Notes: generated by a model from the sequence alone, not told the origin. Shown: positions 8,001-15,250, counted from the first letter of the stretch. The stretch is DNA of 18,259 nt from an uncultured Sediminibacterium sp. (GCA_937907555.1 CALEST010000085.1:1-18259), one strand, 5' to 3'. Numbers and translations: made by a program.

Positions 8001-8122
8001 TCTATGTGTTAGAGCAATTACACGTGTTACCTAATGTTACCTATATGGCTAAAATTAGAAACACAGATGATATGCCTCATCACGAAGCTGCGGAAGCAAA
8101 AACAGAAAAAGCACACGGATAA
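5012..8122 (+). CDS. actB: Alternative Complex III subunit ActB, molybdopterin-oxidoreductase-like and Fe-S protein
   Basis: ActB (1036 residues) is the large periplasmic electron-transfer subunit. The N-terminus carries a Tat-type signal set in from the end: RRDFLKYLGF (48-57), an alanine run, then C68 in AASC, which could be a relaxed lipobox and so a lipid anchor. Residues about 70-700 resemble a molybdopterin oxidoreductase fold; in this family the domain carries no molybdenum cofactor. The C-terminal part is a ferredoxin-like NrfC/PsrB domain with 15 cysteines: CTGCGACVVAC (780-790), CQHC...C...C (835-847), CIGTRYCANNC (867-877), CSFC (934-937) and CQQAC (964-968). The Thr where a cysteine is usual (T870) predicts three [4Fe-4S] and one [3Fe-4S], as known for ActB. 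In some organisms ActB is split into two genes; here it is one. It precedes actC by 62 nt. Confidence 0.96.
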   Translation: MEQKKHWQSFGELNQSAAFNKDVKDEFNEELPMVEDESKSFLEAKAPRRDFLKYLGFSTAAAAAAASCEMPVKKAIPFANKPEDVVPGIAKYYATTYVQDGDAVSILAKVRDGRPIKIEGNDLSPITKGGTSARVQASVLDLYDTSRLRFPTIDGKEVTFEAADKAIAAQMGGNVVLLTSTINSPSTKAVIAQFLAKYPGSKHVTYDAVSYSGMILANEATYGVRGIPSYHFENAKAIVSLGADFLGTWLNPVEFSRQYATGKKLDEKNPTMSKHIHFESVASLTGSNADEKYLHRPSETLAIAAALLSAVNGTGVTGIADAKLKAGVEAAAKALTANKGAALVVAGSNDVNVQILVNAINNAIGAGGSTINWGVLLNTRAGVDAEFAQLVADMNAGSVGTLLIHGANPAYSWFAADQFKAGLAKVKTTVSFAGKVDETAELCKFVLPDNHFLESWGDAEVKTGHFSFIQPTIYPLFKTRQWQDSLLKWSGATEDYLAYLKNFWSAKLGGVNGWDKVLQEGVVSLGESVTKPGTFNGAAVAGALTAASSAKKGGKVELVLYEKVGIGAGQGASNPWLQELPDPVTRATWDNYLVVSPAMAKTLLGIDISNGGQADAYEVNPPKKVVKVTVGQKTIELPALIIPGTHPETVGIAVGYGRSEKVGKSAAGVGKNAFPLAFLSGSAVNFFNGEVTLTLTDEKYPVALTQTHGRYDTEQGNRTEVVKELSLAAYKHHPTEIRDEREKELKPWGGLEKFESQGTLYPVFDRPGAKWGMSIDLNTCTGCGACVVACNAENNVSVVGKPEVLRGHEMHWLRIDRYYSGDLENPNVVFQPLMCQHCDNAPCENVCPVAATNHSSEGLNQMTYNRCIGTRYCANNCPYKVRRFNWADYNGSDSFGDNQKGIVNDVVLDMNDDLTRMVLNPDVTVRARGVIEKCSFCVQRLQEGKLKAKKDSRPLSDSDIKVACQQACPTHAITFGNANSKESAITLARQENPNRQFYVLEQLHVLPNVTYMAKIRNTDDMPHHEAAEAKTEKAHG

Positions 8123-8146
8123 TTAAAGAATTTGAAATAACCAGAT

Positions 8147-8162
8147 TCTGCCTTAGGGCAGA
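8147..8162 (+). other. Small hairpin between actB and actC
   Basis: TCTGCC (8147-8152) and GGCAGA (8157-8162) form a 6-bp stem with a TTAG loop, and the outer GA/TC can extend it past a bulge. No T-run follows, so it is not a terminator. It lies 22 nt before the actC start codon, a position similar to the larger hairpin ahead of actB. Confidence 0.4.
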
Positions 8163-8184
8163 TCAAGGACCAAAATAAGAACAG

Positions 8185-9627
8185 ATGCATTTAAAGTACG
8201 AATCACAGCTCAGGGAACCACTGGTGTATGGCGACAAAACATACAAGCAGGTTACAGAAGACATTGTTCGCCCTATTGAAGCCAAGCCTACCAAATTATG
8301 GTATGTAGGTTTTTATATTGCTGTTGCCTTACTCATGTTTGGTGTCTACAGCGTTTACCGTGAAGTAACTTACGGTATTGGACAGTGGAACCTTAACAAA
8401 ACAGTGGGTTGGGGATGGGATATCACCAACTTCGTATGGTGGGTTGGTATCGGTCACGCTGGTACCTTGATCTCTGCAATCTTATTGTTATTCCGTCAGG
8501 GATGGAGAACAGGGGTAAACCGTGCGGCAGAAGCGATGACCATCTTCGCGGTAATGTGTGCGGGTCAGTTCCCTATCTTCCACATGGGTAGAGTATGGAT
8601 GGCATTCTTTGTATTGCCTTACCCTAACTCCCGGGGTCCATTGTGGGTAAACTTTAACTCTCCGTTGTTGTGGGACGTATTTGCGATCTCTACTTATTTC
8701 ACTGTATCTCTTCTATTCTGGTATTCAGGTTTAATTCCTGACTTCGCAACAGTAAGAGACCGTGCATTTACTAAGTTACGTAAGCGTTTATATGGTATTG
8801 CTTCTTTCGGTTGGACGGGTTCTACCAAGCACTGGCAGCGTCACGAGAGCTTATCATTGGTATTGGCGGGATTAAGTACGCCGCTGGTACTATCGGTTCA
8901 CACCATCGTATCTTTTGACTTCGCTACCTCTGTTATTCCAGGTTGGCATACTACTATCTTCCCTCCTTACTTCGTTGCGGGTGCAATCTTCTCCGGATTT
9001 GCCATGGTGCAAACCCTGATGATTATGGTTCGTAAAGTATTTGCGATGGAAGACTATGTAACCATTGGTCACATTGAAGCCATGAACAAGGTAATTGTAT
9101 TAACCGGTTCAATTGTGGGTATTGCCTACTTAACCGAGTTATTCATGGGTTGGTACAGCCAGAACAAATATGAAGGTTACACATTCTGGTACAGCCGTGC
9201 TTATTTGTTCTCTCCTTATGGATGGAGCTACTGGGGTATGATGGCTTGTAACGTATTAAGCCCTCAGATTTTCTGGTTCCGTAAAATGAGAAGAAACATC
9301 TTCGTTACTTTCTTCATGAGTATCATTGTAAACATTGGTATGTGGTTCGAGCGTTTCGTAATCATCGTAACCTCTCTATACCGTGATTACCTGCCTTCCA
9401 GCTGGTCTGTTTACTACAGCCCAACCATCTGGGAAATTGGTTTCTATGCAGGTACTTTCGGATTGTTCTTCACTTGCTTCTTCTTATTCGCCAAATACTT
9501 CCCTGTTATTGCAATTGCAGAAATCAAGTATGTATTAAAAACAACGGGTGAAGGATACAAGAATCAGATGACTAAGATTGAAGATCAGAAACTGGAAGAA
9601 TTTGTGCACGAACATGCACACCATTAA
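8185..9627 (+). CDS. actC: Alternative Complex III subunit ActC, NrfD/PsrC-like quinol-binding membrane protein
   Basis: ActC (480 residues) is an integral membrane subunit of the NrfD family and the main quinol-oxidising site. Hydrophobic helices run through about 38-57, 81-103, 115-135, 163-185, 222-245, 260-283, 302-322, 345-365, 374-397 and 417-440, roughly ten in all. Conserved-looking polar residues within or next to helices include H91 (GHAGT), H133 (HMGR), D164 (LWDVF), H239 and D245; H133 and D164 are candidates for the quinol site by analogy with known ACIII structures. No heme or Fe-S motif is present, as expected. The C-terminus ends in a His-rich tail (EEFVHEHAHH). Codon use is strongly biased to GGT, CGT, TTC and TAC, which suggests high expression. 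It sits between actB and actD. Confidence 0.96.
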   Translation: MHLKYESQLREPLVYGDKTYKQVTEDIVRPIEAKPTKLWYVGFYIAVALLMFGVYSVYREVTYGIGQWNLNKTVGWGWDITNFVWWVGIGHAGTLISAILLLFRQGWRTGVNRAAEAMTIFAVMCAGQFPIFHMGRVWMAFFVLPYPNSRGPLWVNFNSPLLWDVFAISTYFTVSLLFWYSGLIPDFATVRDRAFTKLRKRLYGIASFGWTGSTKHWQRHESLSLVLAGLSTPLVLSVHTIVSFDFATSVIPGWHTTIFPPYFVAGAIFSGFAMVQTLMIMVRKVFAMEDYVTIGHIEAMNKVIVLTGSIVGIAYLTELFMGWYSQNKYEGYTFWYSRAYLFSPYGWSYWGMMACNVLSPQIFWFRKMRRNIFVTFFMSIIVNIGMWFERFVIIVTSLYRDYLPSSWSVYYSPTIWEIGFYAGTFGLFFTCFFLFAKYFPVIAIAEIKYVLKTTGEGYKNQMTKIEDQKLEEFVHEHAHH

Positions 9628-9679
9628 TAATCGTATGATTGACTGATCCTGTTAACGCGGGGCAGAAAAAAAATAAAGT

Positions 9680-10270
9680 ATGGCAAAAAAGAAATTTGTA
9701 GTGGGCTGTTTTGATGACGAAGCAGTTTTATTTCCTGCAGTAAAAAAAGTACGTACAGCCGGATATAAAATCCATGATGTGTACACGCCATTTGCTGTTC
9801 ACGGATTAGACCATGCAATGGGTCTTCGTGAAACCAGCTTGCACACAGCAGGATTTATTTATGGTATTACCGGTACAACTACTGCAGTAAGCGCAATCAG
9901 TTGGATTTTTACAAAGGACTGGCCTTTAAACATCGGAGGTAAACCTCACTTTGCTTTACCAGCCTGGATTCCAATCATGTTTGAATTAACGGTTTTGTTT
10001 GCTGCTGTAGGAATGGTACTTACTTTCTGCTACCTGTGTCAGTTGGCTCCTTTTGTGAAGAAGCATCATTTTCATGCAAGAGCTACCGATGATCTTTTTG
10101 TTATGGTAATTGAGTGTACAGACAAAACCAATACCGATGATCTTCAGGCTTTCTTGAGTAGCAATGGCGCTTTGGAAACAAAGGTTGAAGTTGCAGAAGA
10201 TGGCTGGTGGTTAGGCCGATACGATAAAGACGAAATGCCTTTTGAAGAAAAGCAAATTGTTGCCGCTTAA
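9680..10270 (+). CDS. actD: Alternative Complex III subunit ActD (DUF3341)
   Basis: ActD (196 residues) is a small ACIII membrane subunit. The cytoplasmic N-terminal domain starts KKKFVVGCFDDEAVLFPAVKKVRTAGYKIHDVYTPFAVHG, which contains the family's YTPFxVHGLD signature (35-44). Two membrane helices follow (56-77 and 97-121), then a second soluble alpha/beta domain (VMVIECTDKTNTDDLQAFL, 141-159) that looks like a repeat of the first half's fold. It has no cofactor-binding residues and is thought to support the ActC/ActF membrane core. The leader is purine/A-rich (AAAAAAAATAAAGT) with no Shine-Dalgarno match. Confidence 0.93.
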   Translation: MAKKKFVVGCFDDEAVLFPAVKKVRTAGYKIHDVYTPFAVHGLDHAMGLRETSLHTAGFIYGITGTTTAVSAISWIFTKDWPLNIGGKPHFALPAWIPIMFELTVLFAAVGMVLTFCYLCQLAPFVKKHHFHARATDDLFVMVIECTDKTNTDDLQAFLSSNGALETKVEVAEDGWWLGRYDKDEMPFEEKQIVAA

Positions 10271-10271
10271 T

Positions 10272-10289
10272 TTAGAACTATTAGAACTA
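10272..10289 (+). repeat. 9-bp tandem repeat in the actD-actE gap
   Basis: TTAGAACTA occurs twice back to back (10272-10280 and 10281-10289), ending 7 nt before the actE start codon. It makes up most of the 26-nt gap. It may be a simple slippage duplication that sets the leader length. Confidence 0.7.
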
Positions 10290-10296
10290 TTGAATC

Positions 10297-10935
10297 ATGA
10301 AGAATAAATTTATCATAGCTTCTTTGTCTGCCCTGGCTGTATTATCCGCCTGCAGTGATGTTAAGCGCACTCCTGGTAAAATTTACATGCCGGATATGGC
10401 GGAGAGCCGTGCTTATGAATCTTATGCAGATCATAGCAATCTTGCAGAAAAAGGGATCAATTACAACAGTCGTCCAGTTGCAGGAACCATTTCCCGTGAG
10501 GAAGAAATGCCTTTCCATATTCCAATGGATCAGCCCGGTGATACTACCAACTATACAGCTTCTAAAGCAGTACCCAATCCTTATGATTCTTTGAGTAAGG
10601 CACAAATGGAAGAAGCTGAGCGTTTATACCTGATCAACTGTGGTATTTGCCATGGATCTGATTTAAAAGGGAATGGACCTCTTTATAAAGACGGAAACGG
10701 GCCTTATGCTGCCAAACCAGCAGCTTTGGTTGGCGATGCAAAATATGAAGCAATGCCTGCAGGTCAGATGTTCTACTCTGTAGCGTATGGTAAAAACTTA
10801 ATGGGCTCCTATGCATCTCAATTAAGTCGCAAGCAGCGTTGGGAAGTAATTGCTTACATCAAGTCAAAACAACAGGCAAGTAAAGCAAAAGCAGCTCCTG
10901 CTCCAGCAGCAGCAGCTACTGCAACAACAAAATAA
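10297..10935 (+). CDS. actE: Alternative Complex III subunit ActE, monoheme cytochrome c lipoprotein
   Basis: ActE (212 residues) is a periplasmic heme subunit. The N-terminus is a lipoprotein signal (KNKFIIASLSALAVLSAC) with lipobox LSAC, so C19 should be lipidated and anchor the protein. Residues 20-90 form a Tyr/Pro-rich stretch that likely wraps around ActA/ActB. The cytochrome c domain begins near 100 with CGICH (115-119) and a likely distal methionine in KNLMGSYA (M169). The family motif ELYxxNCGxCHGxxLKGNGPL is clearly recognisable. The C-terminal 20 residues are a low-complexity Ala/Pro/Lys tail. Together with the six hemes of ActA this gives seven heme c sites in the complex by motif count. 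Confidence 0.95.
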   Translation: MKNKFIIASLSALAVLSACSDVKRTPGKIYMPDMAESRAYESYADHSNLAEKGINYNSRPVAGTISREEEMPFHIPMDQPGDTTNYTASKAVPNPYDSLSKAQMEEAERLYLINCGICHGSDLKGNGPLYKDGNGPYAAKPAALVGDAKYEAMPAGQMFYSVAYGKNLMGSYASQLSRKQRWEVIAYIKSKQQASKAKAAPAPAAAATATTK

Positions 10936-10989
10936 ATTTAGCAAAGGGTCTGATAGCAGATCAATACTAACTGAACTAAAAGAGTAACA

Positions 10990-12219
10990 ATGGCATCTTT
11001 AAGAACACAATTTGAAGTTCCCGGTAAAATGAAAACCTGGTCTTATGCCTTGATTGGCTTGGGCTTGGCTGCATTACTGTATGGAATGTTCACCAAAGGT
11101 TTTAGTTCCGATGAGCACGAGCAAGTGCATTTCTGGGGAACACTAATGTATAATACCATATTCTGGACATTGATTTGCAATGCGAGCATGTTCTTTATAT
11201 CTGTTACTACTTTGGCTCAAGCCGGATTTACACAAACTTTCCGCAGAATTCCAGAGGCAATTTCTACCTTGGTTCCCATTTTTGGTGCCATTACATTCGC
11301 GGTATTATTGTACATCGTATTTGGTCACAAACACCATATCTACCATTGGTTGGATACAGAAGCAGTAGCTGCTGATCCTATCTTAAAAGGTAAAGCCGGA
11401 TTTTTGAATCCTACTTTCTTTGTAATCTGGACTACCCTTACTATTGCATTGTGGAGTTTCCTTGGATGGAGAATCCGTAAATTAAACGATGAAGCAGATG
11501 CGGGTCCAATGGATCGCGAAACCAGCGAAAAATTCATACACAGAGGTACTGTAAGAACGGCAATGTTCACCGTATGGTTTGGTTTAACAGTTGGTTCTAC
11601 TGTTCCATGGTTGTGGATGATGAGCATTGATGCACACTGGTATTCTACCATGTACAGCTGGTACACTTTTGTAAGCTCATTTGTTGCAGGTATGTCTTTG
11701 ATTGCTCTTTGGGTTATATACCTTAAGAACAAGGGATATCTTGAATTAACCAGCCAGGAGCATTTACACGATATTGGTAAGTTCATGTTTGCCTTCTCTA
11801 TCTTCTGGACCTATTTATGGTTCTCTCAGTACATGTTGATCTGGTATGCAAATATTCCTGAAGAAACAGTTTATTTCAAGCACAGAACTCAGGGTGCTTA
11901 CAAGGGAATTTTCTTCTTCAATTTGATTGTTAACTTCCTATGTCCTTTGTTGATTCTGATGAAGCGTTCTGCTAAGAGAAATTATACATTGGTAACTTTT
12001 ATGGCAGTTTTAATCATCTTTGGTCACTGGATCGATTTTTATCAGATGGTAATGGGGTCTTTAATGCAGGATCACGTTAGTTTAGGATGGATGGATTTTG
12101 GCATACTTGCCTTCTTTGTAGGAGTGATGATTTTATTTGTAGGTACAGCGTTGTCTAAGAAACCTTTGATTGCAAAGTATCATCCATATCTGAAGGAGAG
12201 TGTGATTCACCAGGTTTAA
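10990..12219 (+). CDS. actF: Alternative Complex III subunit ActF, second NrfD-like membrane protein
   Basis: ActF (409 residues) is the second quinol-oxidoreductase membrane subunit, a distant relative of ActC. About ten membrane helices are visible (roughly 17-35, 51-73, 95-111, 141-163, 190-212, 221-244, 264-287, 307-324, 333-352 and 367-386). Characteristic segments are HEQVHFWGTLMYNTIFWTL (43-61), TVPWLWMMSIDAHWYSTMY (204-222) and YMLIWYANIPEET (281-293). It may contribute to proton movement coupled to quinol oxidation (family knowledge; not provable here). No cofactor motif is present. It is the last act gene; coxB follows after 58 nt with no terminator or promoter that I can see, which supports read-through into the oxidase genes. 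Confidence 0.95.
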   Translation: MASLRTQFEVPGKMKTWSYALIGLGLAALLYGMFTKGFSSDEHEQVHFWGTLMYNTIFWTLICNASMFFISVTTLAQAGFTQTFRRIPEAISTLVPIFGAITFAVLLYIVFGHKHHIYHWLDTEAVAADPILKGKAGFLNPTFFVIWTTLTIALWSFLGWRIRKLNDEADAGPMDRETSEKFIHRGTVRTAMFTVWFGLTVGSTVPWLWMMSIDAHWYSTMYSWYTFVSSFVAGMSLIALWVIYLKNKGYLELTSQEHLHDIGKFMFAFSIFWTYLWFSQYMLIWYANIPEETVYFKHRTQGAYKGIFFFNLIVNFLCPLLILMKRSAKRNYTLVTFMAVLIIFGHWIDFYQMVMGSLMQDHVSLGWMDFGILAFFVGVMILFVGTALSKKPLIAKYHPYLKESVIHQV

Positions 12220-12277
12220 TTGATGACCTGCGTATTTTAAAAATTGTTAAGACATTAGATAATATATATACAGTATT

Positions 12278-13345
12278 ATGACAGCTTTATTAATCACCGC
12301 GGTATCGTTACTCATTTTTGTAGTGATCTTTCAGATCTCTAAAGCAAGTGAGTATGTGGCAATCTTGAAAGGGGAAGAGCATAGCCGTAAGCAGAACAAC
12401 AAGATTAATGGTTTTCTGATGGTAGTCTTCCTTGTGTTGGGACTAGTAGGAGTTTGGTATTGTAATGAAGTTTTATACGATAAAACCTTGTTGCCATATG
12501 AATCTGCCAGTGTGGAAGGTGAGCGCGTAGACTCAATGCTTTGGTTAACGCTTGCAGTAACCGGGTTTGTATTTATCCTTACTCAGATTGTTCTTTTCTG
12601 GTTTGCTTACAAATACCAGGAAAGTGAAACCCGTAAAGTTTACTTCTTTGCACACAGTAATAAACTGGAAGCCATCTGGACAGTTATTCCAGCCATTGCC
12701 CTGACTGTATTGGTGGTAATTGGTTTGAGAAACTGGTTCCTTTTCACAGGTGAACCTCCAAAGGAAGCGATGGTAGTTGAAATTACCGGTAAGCAGTTTG
12801 GATGGATCTATCGTTACCCGGGTAAAGATGGTGCTTTCGGAAAAAAATATTACAAGAACATCGATAACGCCAACAACTCTTTAGGGTTAATCTGGGACGA
12901 TAAGCTAGGTCATGACGACCTGGTTATGGAACAAACCATGTATATCGTAAAAGGACGTCCTGTTAAATTAATTATTGGCTCCAGAGACGTAATTCATGAT
13001 GTGGGTTTACCTCATTTCAGAATGAAAATGGATGCAGTTCCTGGGATTCCAACAACTATGTGGTTTACACCTAAGTACACAACTAAAGAAATGAAGGAAA
13101 TTACCGGCAATCCGGATTTCCAGTATGAAATCAGTTGTGATCAGATGTGTGGCAATGGTCACTATTCAATGAAAGGAATTATTGAAGTATTGGATCAGGC
13201 TGAGTTTGATGCTAAAATGGCGGGTCAGTCTCCTTACTACTATACATCCAATCCTGATAAGGATCCGGCCAATGCAAAAGCAGATACTGTTAAAACAGCT
13301 GCAAAGCCTGTTGAACTAGCATCAAAAGTAACCGCGAAATTGTAG
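12278..13345 (+). CDS. coxB: Cytochrome c oxidase subunit II (CuA)
   Basis: Subunit II accepts electrons from a cytochrome c at its dinuclear CuA centre. The protein is 355 residues. Four membrane segments are visible (3-20, 44-62, 88-110 and 131-151); the last two are the canonical hairpin, so two extra N-terminal helices have been added. The periplasmic cupredoxin domain starts near 165 with ITGKQFGWIYRYPG. CuA ligands are H240 (DVIHDVGLP), C287, C291, H295 and M298 in CDQMCGNGHYSM. The position normally Glu is Q289; its backbone carbonyl is the ligand, so function should persist, and I believe this variant is common in the phylum. No C-terminal cytochrome c domain is fused, unlike true caa3 enzymes; the tail is Ala/Lys-rich. 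Confidence 0.96.
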   Translation: MTALLITAVSLLIFVVIFQISKASEYVAILKGEEHSRKQNNKINGFLMVVFLVLGLVGVWYCNEVLYDKTLLPYESASVEGERVDSMLWLTLAVTGFVFILTQIVLFWFAYKYQESETRKVYFFAHSNKLEAIWTVIPAIALTVLVVIGLRNWFLFTGEPPKEAMVVEITGKQFGWIYRYPGKDGAFGKKYYKNIDNANNSLGLIWDDKLGHDDLVMEQTMYIVKGRPVKLIIGSRDVIHDVGLPHFRMKMDAVPGIPTTMWFTPKYTTKEMKEITGNPDFQYEISCDQMCGNGHYSMKGIIEVLDQAEFDAKMAGQSPYYYTSNPDKDPANAKADTVKTAAKPVELASKVTAKL

Positions 13346-13352
13346 AACAATC

Positions 13353-13378
13353 AACAACCATCAAAAAATCAGGTTGTT
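13353..13378 (+). other. Weak hairpin in the coxB-coxA gap
   Basis: AACAACC (13353-13359) and GGTTGTT (13372-13378) can form a 7-bp stem with a 12-nt A-rich loop. No T-run follows. It lies 22 nt before the coxA start codon, again similar in placement to the hairpins ahead of actB and actC. Confidence 0.35.
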
Positions 13379-13400
13379 ATAACTAATAAAGAATCAGTGT

Positions 13401-15215
13401 ATGAGTAACGAAGCCGTATTGCACGCACCTGCCGGAGCAGGTTTACATGACGCACATGGTGACCATCATCATGAGCATCATCACGAGACATTTATTTCGA
13501 AGTATGTCTTCAGCATGGATCATAAAATGATCGCCAAGCAATTCTTGATTACCGGTATGGTTTGGGCAGTGCTGGGTGGTTTAATGAGCGTGCTTTTCCG
13601 TTTACAACTGGGGTATCCTGAATCCACTTTCCCTTTCCTTGAAGACATTTTGGGTAAATGGGCTGAAGGCGGAAAAATTACTCCAGAAGCTTACTATGCA
13701 TTGGTTACCACTCACGGAACCGTATTGGTATTCTTTGTATTAACTGCAGGATTAAGTGGAACTTTTGCCAACTTCTTGATTCCATTACAAATTGGAGCAA
13801 GAGATATGGCATCTCCTTTCATGAATATGTTGAGCTACTGGTTCTTCTTTGCTGCAAGCATCGTGATGTTATCTTCTATGTTTGTAGAGTTCGGACCTTT
13901 CAGTGGTGGCTGGACTGCTTATCCTCCTTTGAGTGCATTGGCAGCTGCTTCACCAGGTTCTGGAACTGGTATGGACCTTTGGTTGATTGCCATGGCTTTG
14001 TTTGTGGTGTCTTCTTTGTTAGGGGGTCTTAACTACATTGCAACTGTATTGAACATGCGTACAAAAGGAATGAGCATGACTCGTATGCCATTGACCATCT
14101 GGGCATTGTTCTTCACTGCAGTATTAGGAGTTTTATCTTTCCCTGTATTGTTCTCTGGTTTTATCCTTTTGATTTTCGATAGAAACTTTGGTACCAGCTT
14201 CTATTTGTCTGATATCTTCATTAATGGAGTAGGTGCATTGCCAAACGAAGGCGGTAGTGCCATTCTTTATCAGCACTTGTTCTGGTTCCTGGGTCACCCT
14301 GAAGTATATATCATCTTGTTACCAGCCATGGGTATGGTTTCTGAAATCCTTTCTGTGAATTCCAGAAAACCAATCTTCGGATACATTGCGATGGTGGGAT
14401 CTTTATTTGCAATTGCTATTCTGGCCTTCCTTGTATGGGCACACCATATGTTCGTTACAGGTTTGAATCCTTTCTTAGGTTCTGTGTTCGTGTTATTGAC
14501 TTTGTTAATTGCCGTTCCTTCCGCTATTAAAGTGTTCAACTGGTTAACTACTTTGTGGAGAGGTAATATCCGCTTCACCCCTGGTATGTTATTCTCTATT
14601 GGATTTGTAAGTTTATTCATCTCGGGAGGTTTAACCGGTATCTGGTTAGGTAACTCTGCATTGGATATTCACTTACACGATACTTATTTTGTAATTGCTC
14701 ACTTCCATATTGTAATGGGTGTGGCCAGTATGTTCGGTATGTTTGCCGGTATCTACCACTGGTTCCCTAAAATGTATGGTCGTTACATGAACAATACATT
14801 GGCTTACCTGCACTTCTGGATCACATTGGGTGGCGCGTACATGATTTTCTGGCCAATGCACTACCAGGGTTTAGCTGGTATGCCAAGAAGATACTATGAC
14901 TACAGTGTATGGGAAAGCTTCAAGCAATTTGCTGAATTAAACAGATTCATCAGTACGGTTGCTATGATTGTATTTGCAGCTCAGTTATTGTTCTTATTTA
15001 ACTTCTTCTACTCTGTTTTCAAAGGAAGAAAAGTTACTACACAGAATCCATACAATGCAAATACTTTAGAGTGGACTACTCCAATTAATCCTGGTCACGG
15101 TAACTGGGTGGGAGAAATTCCTGAAGTACACCGTTGGGCTTATGATTATGGTAAAGATGGTAAAGAGTTTATCCCTCAAACCACACCAGTAGGAGCCGAC
15201 GAAAGCAGTCACTAA
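13401..15215 (+). CDS. coxA: Cytochrome c oxidase subunit I (heme a/a3-CuB), type A1
   Basis: Subunit I (604 residues) reduces O2 and pumps protons. Ligands are all present: H105 (TTHGT) and H436 for the low-spin heme, H434 for heme a3, and H299, H348 and H349 for CuB, with Y303 in GHPEVY as the cross-linked tyrosine. Proton paths of the A1 type are visible: D135 (GARDM) and E301 for the D-channel, with N142 near its entry, and K377 in AIKVFNW for the K-channel. About twelve membrane helices follow the N-terminal tail. That tail is unusual: nine His among the first 28 residues (H8 to H28), forming a DAHGDHHHEHHHE block before FISKYVFSMDHK. It follows coxB by 55 nt and ends just before a strong terminator-like hairpin. 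Confidence 0.97.
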   Translation: MSNEAVLHAPAGAGLHDAHGDHHHEHHHETFISKYVFSMDHKMIAKQFLITGMVWAVLGGLMSVLFRLQLGYPESTFPFLEDILGKWAEGGKITPEAYYALVTTHGTVLVFFVLTAGLSGTFANFLIPLQIGARDMASPFMNMLSYWFFFAASIVMLSSMFVEFGPFSGGWTAYPPLSALAAASPGSGTGMDLWLIAMALFVVSSLLGGLNYIATVLNMRTKGMSMTRMPLTIWALFFTAVLGVLSFPVLFSGFILLIFDRNFGTSFYLSDIFINGVGALPNEGGSAILYQHLFWFLGHPEVYIILLPAMGMVSEILSVNSRKPIFGYIAMVGSLFAIAILAFLVWAHHMFVTGLNPFLGSVFVLLTLLIAVPSAIKVFNWLTTLWRGNIRFTPGMLFSIGFVSLFISGGLTGIWLGNSALDIHLHDTYFVIAHFHIVMGVASMFGMFAGIYHWFPKMYGRYMNNTLAYLHFWITLGGAYMIFWPMHYQGLAGMPRRYYDYSVWESFKQFAELNRFISTVAMIVFAAQLLFLFNFFYSVFKGRKVTTQNPYNANTLEWTTPINPGHGNWVGEIPEVHRWAYDYGKDGKEFIPQTTPVGADESSH

Positions 15216-15223
15216 TATTCAAT

Positions 15224-15240
15224 ACTGAATTTATTTCAGT
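15224..15240 (+). other. Small hairpin after coxA
   Basis: ACTGAA (15224-15229) and TTCAGT (15235-15240) form a 6-bp stem with a TTTAT loop, 9 nt after the coxA stop codon and just upstream of the stronger hairpin at 15251. It may protect the 3' end of the act/cox mRNA. Confidence 0.4.
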
Positions 15241-15250
15241 GATTATATTC

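Noticed and set aside
11340..11786. 148-codon minus-strand frame inside actF
   Set aside because: It is the complement of a strongly recognisable ActF coding region and its translation resembles no family I know.
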